A DNA stretch of 64,000 nt from Mucilaginibacter pallidiroseus (lineage in GTDB: Bacteria; Bacteroidota; Bacteroidia; Sphingobacteriales; Sphingobacteriaceae). Shown here piece by piece: positions 58,968 to 64,000 of this stretch (positions within the stretch are counted from its first letter, which is position 1; each line of letters begins with the position of its first letter). The stretch covers positions 186,001 through 250,000 of the forward strand of contig NZ_VOEJ01000001.1 of assembly GCF_007846085.1 (NCBI RefSeq), in the 5' to 3' direction. The notes under the pieces were generated by a model. The model ran no database searches. It worked only from the letters and a program-made list of their open reading frames with translations, and was not told the origin of the DNA. The position numbers and the translations under genes were made by a program.

Positions 58968-60317
58968 ATGCAATCTTTCGAAATAGATAAAAGCGATTTA
59001 CTGAAGATAAAGACCGCGCTGGAGGGCAGTGATGCCGAACTGCAGGCGGCACTGGAGGAATACCATGCTTCCGAGATTGCTATCCTGTTCGAAAGATTGC
59101 CACAGGAGGCCAAAGAGCGTATCGTTAACATCATGCCTGTTGAGGTGGCTTCAGAGATCATCTCGGAGATGGATGAAGAGGCGCACCCCGAAGACCTGCT
59201 GGTAAGCCTCGACCCCGAGAAGCGTACCGAGATAGTAGAGGAGATGGATTATGATGTTGCTACGGACATTATTTCGCAACTCGATGAGCAGGATCAGAAA
59301 GAAATTCTTGACGATATTGACCATGAGGATGCAAACAGCATTCGTGCGCTCTTAAACTACGACGAGGATACTGCGGGTGGTTTGATGAACTCGCAGGTTA
59401 TTTGTGTAAACATCAACGCCGATAAAAAAGATGCGCTGGACGATATCATCCGCCAGTCGGAAGAGATGGAGGAGTTTTACACCATTTATGTGGTGGATAA
59501 CGACAAACACCTGCAAGGCATCGTATCTGTAAAAGATATTATAAAAGCAAAGGGAGAGGTTAAAGTGCGCGACCTGTTACAACCCGATCCTGTATTTGTA
59601 AAAGCCGACCTCGACCAGGAAGAAGTTGCTAAATTGATATCGCAATATAACCTCACCAGCATCCCTGTTGTTGATGATAACATGCGTTTGCTGGGCCGCA
59701 TTACGGTAGATGATATCATTGACGTAATGGAAGCCGAAAATACCGAGGATATCCTGAAAATATCCGGTGTAAGCGAGGACGAGGAACTGAGCGGTAGCTG
59801 GCAGGACGCAATAAAAAGCCGTTTGCCGTGGCTTATCATCAACCTGGGAACAGCATTTTTAGCTGCTTCTGTTATCAGGCACTTTACAGATGTGGAAGAA
59901 AAGCTGCCTGTAATTGTGGCTTACCTAAGCATCATTGGTGGTATGGGTGGTAATGCTGCTACACAGGCACTCGCGGTAACGGTAAGGCGTATCTCGTTAA
60001 GCGACCTGTCCGACAGGCAAGCTTATAAAACCGTAGTAAAAGAGTTTTTGGTAGGGATGACTAACGGTGCAGTCAATGGTATAATCGTAATGTTATTTGC
60101 TGTATTCTACGACAAGAACCCGCTGCTTGGCGTGGTGCTTTTCCTGGCCATGACGGGTAACTTAATTGTTGCAGGCTTAACAGGTGCGGGCATCCCGCTC
60201 ATTTTAAAACGTGTAGGTATCGACCCGGCGGTAGCTTCATCTATTATCATCACCACCTTTACCGACTGCATTGGCTTTTTGCTACCGTTGTGGCTGGCGT
60301 CAACCCTGTTGCTGTAA
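58968..60317 (+). CDS. mgtE: MgtE-type magnesium transporter
   Basis: A 449-aa protein in the MgtE layout: N-domain of acidic helical repeats (about 5-130), two CBS domains (about 135-255, with DDIIRQSEEMEEFYTIYVVDND and VAKLISQYNLTSIPVVDDN), a plug helix and five membrane helices (about 285-449), including GGMGGNAATQALAVTVRR. It is a gated Mg2+ channel in the inner membrane. A TTATTTTG sequence 7 nt before the ATG is a one-mismatch -7 box. Convergent with the MFS gene, 10 bp apart. Confidence 0.95.
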   Translation: MQSFEIDKSDLLKIKTALEGSDAELQAALEEYHASEIAILFERLPQEAKERIVNIMPVEVASEIISEMDEEAHPEDLLVSLDPEKRTEIVEEMDYDVATDIISQLDEQDQKEILDDIDHEDANSIRALLNYDEDTAGGLMNSQVICVNINADKKDALDDIIRQSEEMEEFYTIYVVDNDKHLQGIVSVKDIIKAKGEVKVRDLLQPDPVFVKADLDQEEVAKLISQYNLTSIPVVDDNMRLLGRITVDDIIDVMEAENTEDILKISGVSEDEELSGSWQDAIKSRLPWLIINLGTAFLAASVIRHFTDVEEKLPVIVAYLSIIGGMGGNAATQALAVTVRRISLSDLSDRQAYKTVVKEFLVGMTNGAVNGIIVMLFAVFYDKNPLLGVVLFLAMTGNLIVAGLTGAGIPLILKRVGIDPAVASSIIITTFTDCIGFLLPLWLASTLLL

Positions 60318-60327
60318 CAGCGTGCCG

Positions 60328-61542
60328 CTACACTTCGGGCGTGATATTGGTACCCACCTCGGTGCCGGCTTTTGTAACGCGCGATTTGTTATGTTTTATC
60401 AGCATATAAAGTATAGCCATGAAAGTTATGCCTGCACTTATATACATTACAAGCGGTATTCGGGCTATTACATCCTGGTAGTACCAGCCTGCTGCAAAAG
60501 CACCTATACCAATACCGGCCTCAAGCGCAATGTACATTGTTGCCACTGCCTTACCGCGGTGTTCGGGCTGGCTCAGGTCTATCGTCCAGGCATTTAACGC
60601 GGGCGAAAGGATACCTGTTGAAATTCCATACAGTGCACCACCAGCCATCAGGCCCCAAAAACTATCCGCAAAACCTACAATAAACAAGGCAACAACTAAC
60701 AGTGATAAGCCAATATTGATCACCGGTATCCGGCCATACCTGTCTGAGGCTTTGCCCGCAACAAACCTTATCAAGATAGATGCGATGGTAAACACCATAA
60801 AAAAGAGCCCCTTGTTTACGATGCCCAAATGCGAGCCCCAGTCCGGAATGAGTGTAAGTATGGCTCCATAGGCTATGTATGACAGGAACGTTACTATTGC
60901 TGCAGGTAATACCTCCACGGCGATTATATCGTTTTTAGTAAGCTTTAAGGATGCAAACGTAAAACGCTGCTTTTCCTTAAGCGTTTCTTTCATGTTCATC
61001 AATATCACAATGGAAAGCAAGGCAAATATTGATGACGTATAAAATAGCGCGTTAAGGGAGAATGCCAGCTTTATGGTACTGCCGATGGCGGGTCCAACTG
61101 CCAAACCTGTACTAAAACATAGGCCATGAAAACCCAAAGCTTCGCCCCAGCGTTCGCGCGGTACAAGGTCGGCAACGTAAGCGGCTGTAGCAGTTGGTTT
61201 GAACCCGGTAGAAAACCCATGTATTAGTCTTAAGAATAAAAAGCCTGCAACTGTGCCCAATACAGGGTATAAAAAACCGCAGATGAAACAGACTATAGAG
61301 CCAACTGCCATAATGGGCACCCTGCCAAGTGTATCGGTAAGCCTGCCGCTAAAGGGGCGTGATATGCCGGCTGTTAAAGTAAATAGCGCGATAATTAGCC
61401 CTTTATATTGTGAACCGCCCATGCTTTCCAAATAAGCAGGTAACTCGGGAATGAGCATGTTAAAACTGCAGGAGAACAAGAATGAGCTTAAGCAAACCAG
61501 TCCGAATTGTAAGTTATAGATAGATGGTCCGGGTTTGTTCAT
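60328..61542 (-). CDS. MFS transporter
   Basis: A 404-aa protein with twelve hydrophobic helices and the MFS loop motifs GRLTDTLGRVPIMAVG (helices 2-3) and GKASDRYGRIPVINIG (helices 8-9). It is a proton-driven exporter or importer, possibly multidrug or sugar efflux; the substrate is unknown. ATG 61542 gives MNKPGPSIYNLQFG; the open frame to 61566 lies upstream of the -7 box at 61564-61571, so that start would not be transcribed. Confidence 0.92.
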   Translation of the reverse strand: MNKPGPSIYNLQFGLVCLSSFLFSCSFNMLIPELPAYLESMGGSQYKGLIIALFTLTAGISRPFSGRLTDTLGRVPIMAVGSIVCFICGFLYPVLGTVAGFLFLRLIHGFSTGFKPTATAAYVADLVPRERWGEALGFHGLCFSTGLAVGPAIGSTIKLAFSLNALFYTSSIFALLSIVILMNMKETLKEKQRFTFASLKLTKNDIIAVEVLPAAIVTFLSYIAYGAILTLIPDWGSHLGIVNKGLFFMVFTIASILIRFVAGKASDRYGRIPVINIGLSLLVVALFIVGFADSFWGLMAGGALYGISTGILSPALNAWTIDLSQPEHRGKAVATMYIALEAGIGIGAFAAGWYYQDVIARIPLVMYISAGITFMAILYMLIKHNKSRVTKAGTEVGTNITPEV

Positions 61543-61563
61543 AAGCGCAGGATATTTGAGGCG

Positions 61564-61571
61564 CAAAGATA
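61564..61571 (-). promoter_or_regulatory. -7 box (TATCTTTG) of the MFS gene
   Basis: Exact TAnnTTTG on the minus strand, 21 nt before ATG 61542. Confidence 0.45.
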
Positions 61572-61624
61572 TTAAAATGGCCGGTGGATGCCGTCAATTA
61601 TCTAATTTGCATAGGAGCGATGGG

Positions 61625-62680
61625 CTAAACCCCCAAGGATGCAAATATTTCCCTGATGGATAAATGCGCGCCGCAAACATGCTCGTCGGCAGCACCGTAG
61701 TATATGGTTATGGTGTCGCCGTCATCTTCCAAAACATGCCCGTTTGTAAAAACAACGTGGCCAAAAAATCCGGTAATTTCATATGGCGCAATAGGTTCCA
61801 TAATCGGCTCTACAGAGCGGGCCAATACTTTTGACGGGTCGTTAAGATCCAGCAATGCAGCGCCAAGACAATAACGATGCTCTTTTGTGGCTCCATGATA
61901 AATTTCCAGCCAGCCTTTTTCTGTTTTGATAGGGGCGGCACCGGCACCAACACGGCCGCTATCCCAGTAGCCTTCGCGCGTTTTCATAATGCATTTATGA
62001 TTACCCCAGTGCAAGCCATCGGGCGACTCGGCCAGCCAGATGTAATTACCCCCAATATCCACACTGCTTGGGCGGTGCAGGGCGTAATATTTGCCGTTTA
62101 TCTTTTCTTCGAAAATGGCAACATCCTTGTTATGGGGGGGCAATATCATACCGTGATTTTCGAATGTTTTGAAGTCGGTAGTAGTGCGCATGCCTACGCC
62201 TACACCACTGTCAGATACTGCAGTAAAGGTTAGGTAAAACTTATCTTCCAGTTTTGTCACGCGGCAATCTTCTATACCGAATGTTTGCAAGGGCCCTTTA
62301 CCAAAAAGTTTTTGATAACCTTCCGGCTCATGAAAGTTTACGCCGTCTTCGCTGCAAAGCAATCGTAGGTGCGATAGGGTGGTAAGATAATCTACCCCTT
62401 TATAGCGTACCACACGCGCATCTGTTGCAATTAGGTCTGCATCGTTCAGCGCAATTTCCATTATTTGCGTTTTGCCGGTTTCAGTGAGTATAGGAAATGA
62501 TACGTGTATTTCAGATTGTGCAGGCCGCTCAGCTACGCGAAGCAATAGCCAGGTTTTTCCTTCAAATTTAAAAGCGCCGGGGTTGAGCAGGCAGGCAATT
62601 TGAAGCCCATCTACCGTTGGCTTTAAATCTTTAGGGGAAAGTAAGGGGTTTTGAGGGAAACGTTTTGCTATATCTGCCAT
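61625..62680 (-). CDS. GH130-family beta-mannoside phosphorylase/mannosidase
   Basis: A 351-aa five-bladed propeller enzyme of family GH130: NPGAFKFEGKTWLLLRVAERP (Glu/Asp-bearing strand), GIEDCRVTKLEDKFYLTFTA with the conserved Glu-Asp-Cys-Arg, GRVGAGAAPIKTEKGWLEIYHGA and YYGAADEHVCGAHLSI. GH130 enzymes phosphorolyse or hydrolyse beta-mannosides in the cytoplasm. ATG 62680 gives MADIAKRFPQNPL; the extension to 62722 is unsupported. No signal peptide. Together with GH92 it points to mannan or N-glycan use. Confidence 0.9.
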   Translation of the reverse strand: MADIAKRFPQNPLLSPKDLKPTVDGLQIACLLNPGAFKFEGKTWLLLRVAERPAQSEIHVSFPILTETGKTQIMEIALNDADLIATDARVVRYKGVDYLTTLSHLRLLCSEDGVNFHEPEGYQKLFGKGPLQTFGIEDCRVTKLEDKFYLTFTAVSDSGVGVGMRTTTDFKTFENHGMILPPHNKDVAIFEEKINGKYYALHRPSSVDIGGNYIWLAESPDGLHWGNHKCIMKTREGYWDSGRVGAGAAPIKTEKGWLEIYHGATKEHRYCLGAALLDLNDPSKVLARSVEPIMEPIAPYEITGFFGHVVFTNGHVLEDDGDTITIYYGAADEHVCGAHLSIREIFASLGV

Positions 62681-62754
62681 AACACATTTGCTGGTACACT
62701 TTTTTAACAAAGCGCCCTGCAAATGGTTGTGACAAATTAAAATCGGCTAATAAG

Positions 62755-63747
62755 TTACTTCTGCATAACCATAACGCCATTCATCATAAAAGTGCTGCCG
62801 CCGTCGGCTACAATGTTGTAAACCTTTTGGTTACCGCCTACATGTTCATTCTTAATAAGGACAGTGAATGGCTCATACTTGCCTGTTTGCTCGTTAAAGC
62901 AAAGCACATCCTGACCTATTTCTACTTCACCGATTTTTTTATTGCCTTGTTTGGTCATCATCGGGTGGTTAGGTGTAGCCTGCAAAACTTTACTGTTAAG
63001 CAATACATTATGGCCATATGCAGTCAGTTCGTCATGCGCTGATACAAGCACCAGCTTAGTTAAAGCATAATTTTTAGGCTCGTGCGTGGTGAGCTCTTTT
63101 ACCTTTACAGTTGTTGCCTGTTTTGTGGCAGGGTCAACGGTAACAACCTCGTCGCCGGGCATGACATCTTTGAGCAACTTTTTACCACCGTTGGCCATTG
63201 CAACAACCTCAGTACCCGGGAAACAAATATCGTTGCCATAAGTGGCCGACTCTTCTTTCATATCCTTGCCGCCATTCAGCAATTTGTATTGCATAAAGCT
63301 AAACTCTTTTGACAGCACATACGATAGCTTTAGAATGAAATTGGTTTCAATCTTGTTGATGTTGTCAATATCTTCAAAATACTTTTCCCATACTTTACCA
63401 TCGGCGGTAAAGTTAGGTACAAGGGTTTTATAGATCTTGCCCTTCTCGTTGGTGTAAAACACCATGGTGCCAAGCTCCTGCATGCCTTCCTTTGCAACGA
63501 GTTTATACAAGTCGATACGTTTTTTTAAGCCATCGCTGCCCGTGATAAAGTAAGGTTTGCGACCTTCATAACGGTCAAGTATATAAACGTTCTCGAACTT
63601 TACGTAGGTATCCTTGTCCAGGTCGCCAATGCTGAATGTTTGTGCCTTTGTGTATTCGGCCATAGTAAGCGGCCTCGGGTTTACGGTTTGGGCATTTCCC
63701 AGGTATATCGTTCCCGCTAAAATTAAAGTAAGTGTAAATTTGCGCAT
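62755..63747 (-). CDS. Secreted protein with C-terminal Hint (hedgehog/intein-like) domain
   Basis: A 330-aa protein with a signal peptide (MRKFTLTLILAGTIYLGNAQ). Residues about 25-170 have no recognised domain. From C175 a Hint domain is visible: CFPGTEVVAMANGGKKLLKDV (block A with the nucleophilic Cys), PGDEVVTVDPAT, LQATPNHPMMTKQG (block B TxxH, T258-H261) and a final VYNIVADGGSTFMMNGVMV. The usual terminal His-Asn is replaced by Met-Gln-Lys, so splicing should be impossible, but N-terminal thioester cleavage at C175 remains conceivable. Function unknown; the Hint domain may self-process or anchor the N-terminal part. Confidence 0.85.
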   Translation of the reverse strand: MRKFTLTLILAGTIYLGNAQTVNPRPLTMAEYTKAQTFSIGDLDKDTYVKFENVYILDRYEGRKPYFITGSDGLKKRIDLYKLVAKEGMQELGTMVFYTNEKGKIYKTLVPNFTADGKVWEKYFEDIDNINKIETNFILKLSYVLSKEFSFMQYKLLNGGKDMKEESATYGNDICFPGTEVVAMANGGKKLLKDVMPGDEVVTVDPATKQATTVKVKELTTHEPKNYALTKLVLVSAHDELTAYGHNVLLNSKVLQATPNHPMMTKQGNKKIGEVEIGQDVLCFNEQTGKYEPFTVLIKNEHVGGNQKVYNIVADGGSTFMMNGVMVMQK

Positions 63748-63883
63748 GGTAGTAACAGTTGTCAGTTGCTAGTTAGCAATAGACAGTTATTAGATGTTTT
63801 ATTTGTTTTAAAGTGATAAAAAGATGATTTTAAATTAAACGATTTTTGTCTTAATTCTTGACTCTGACATTTTGATTCTCAGA

Positions 63884-64000
63884 TCAAGATATTTCCTTAA
63901 ATGCAGCAGCAAAGGCTTCCATTTCATCCATGCGGCCAATGCTCACACGGCACCAGTCTTTGTCGTTAAATTTCCAGTTGCGGATGCCCACGCCGCGTTT
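63884..64000 (-). CDS. PLP-dependent aminotransferase, C-terminal end only (HisC-like)
   Basis: Only the last 38 codons lie in the window; the rest is beyond the right edge. The translation (RGVGIRNWKFNDKDWCRVSI, then GRMDEMEAFAAAFKEIS) matches the C-terminal small domain of histidinol-phosphate-aminotransferase-like enzymes, including the conserved Arg that binds the substrate carboxylate (WCRVSIG). The stop is TGA at 63884-63886. Whether it is true HisC or another family member cannot be told from this fragment. Confidence 0.7.
   Translation of the reverse strand, partial: KRGVGIRNWKFNDKDWCRVSIGRMDEMEAFAAAFKEIS

Noticed and set aside
1..64000. tRNA, rRNA, CRISPR arrays, prophage or insertion sequences
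   Set aside because: No cloverleaf-like sequence, regularly spaced repeat, transposase or phage gene was recognised anywhere in the window.

Overview
The window reads as a chromosomal segment of a Bacteroidota bacterium, most likely family Sphingobacteriaceae (Mucilaginibacter/Pedobacter-like). This rests on the protein families (GH92 and GH130 enzymes, a WbqC-like protein, a Bacteroidota-type arginine decarboxylase, a citrulline-hydrolase-like protein, a GMC/ThuA pair), on many exact TAnnTTTG (-7) promoter boxes, on the rarity of Shine-Dalgarno sites and on a moderate GC content. No rRNA, tRNA, CRISPR array, prophage or insertion sequence was recognised. The gene content is mostly core or house-keeping, with some carbohydrate and metal accessory functions.

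Layout. 1-900: the 5' part of an assimilatory sulfite/nitrite reductase gene on the minus strand. It is preceded by a previously unannotated 20-codon leader ORF with Cys, Cys-Cys-Met codons and then an intrinsic terminator, which looks like a cysteine-responsive attenuator. 1487-7368: an arginine cluster (arginine decarboxylase, CtlX-type hydrolase, arginine-deiminase-like protein, and divergent argS). 7478-11987: lipoprotein, 3-hydroxyacyl-CoA dehydrogenase, Crp-like regulator, fatty acid hydroxylase, Spy-like protein, and an XRE-S24 repressor divergent from a GIY-YIG protein. 12092-19793: a metalloprotease/propeller/barrel fusion, PBP1A, a royal-jelly-family protein and a MOSC protein. 19935-25738: GMC oxidoreductase plus ThuA, M28 peptidase, OmpA-like and PRC-barrel proteins. 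25793-28992: small basic proteins, cold-shock protein and a TPR-HisKA lipoprotein. 29028-37539: signal peptidase, clan-D glycosidase, a two-gene heavy-metal unit, TfoX-like protein, GH92 and omega-amidase. 37597-41747: methionine aminotransferase and a three-gene ABC importer. 41785-47543: sugar dehydrogenase, Gly/Asn-rich secreted protein, aldo/keto reductase, MBL hydrolase, DUF3820 and a small HTH protein. 47559-54344: CorA, WbqC-like, lipid A acyltransferase, glycosyltransferase, MscS and AroQ. 54385-64000: XerD, PrmC, RibD, EamA, YigZ, MgtE, MFS, GH130, a secreted Hint-domain protein and the tail of an aminotransferase.

How genes work together. The arginine cluster gathers enzymes that consume arginine or related guanidino/ureido compounds next to the arginine charging enzyme. 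Omega-amidase beside methionine aminotransferase matches the known transaminase-amidase route that recycles the 2-oxo acid of methionine. GMC plus ThuA suggests 3-keto-sugar chemistry. The HMA-AraC regulator next to an HMA-membrane protein looks like a metal-sensing unit. Several genes (argS, ribD, aroQ, the ABC binding protein, the MOSC protein) have a -7 box ending only 3-5 nt before the ATG, so their mRNAs may be nearly leaderless.
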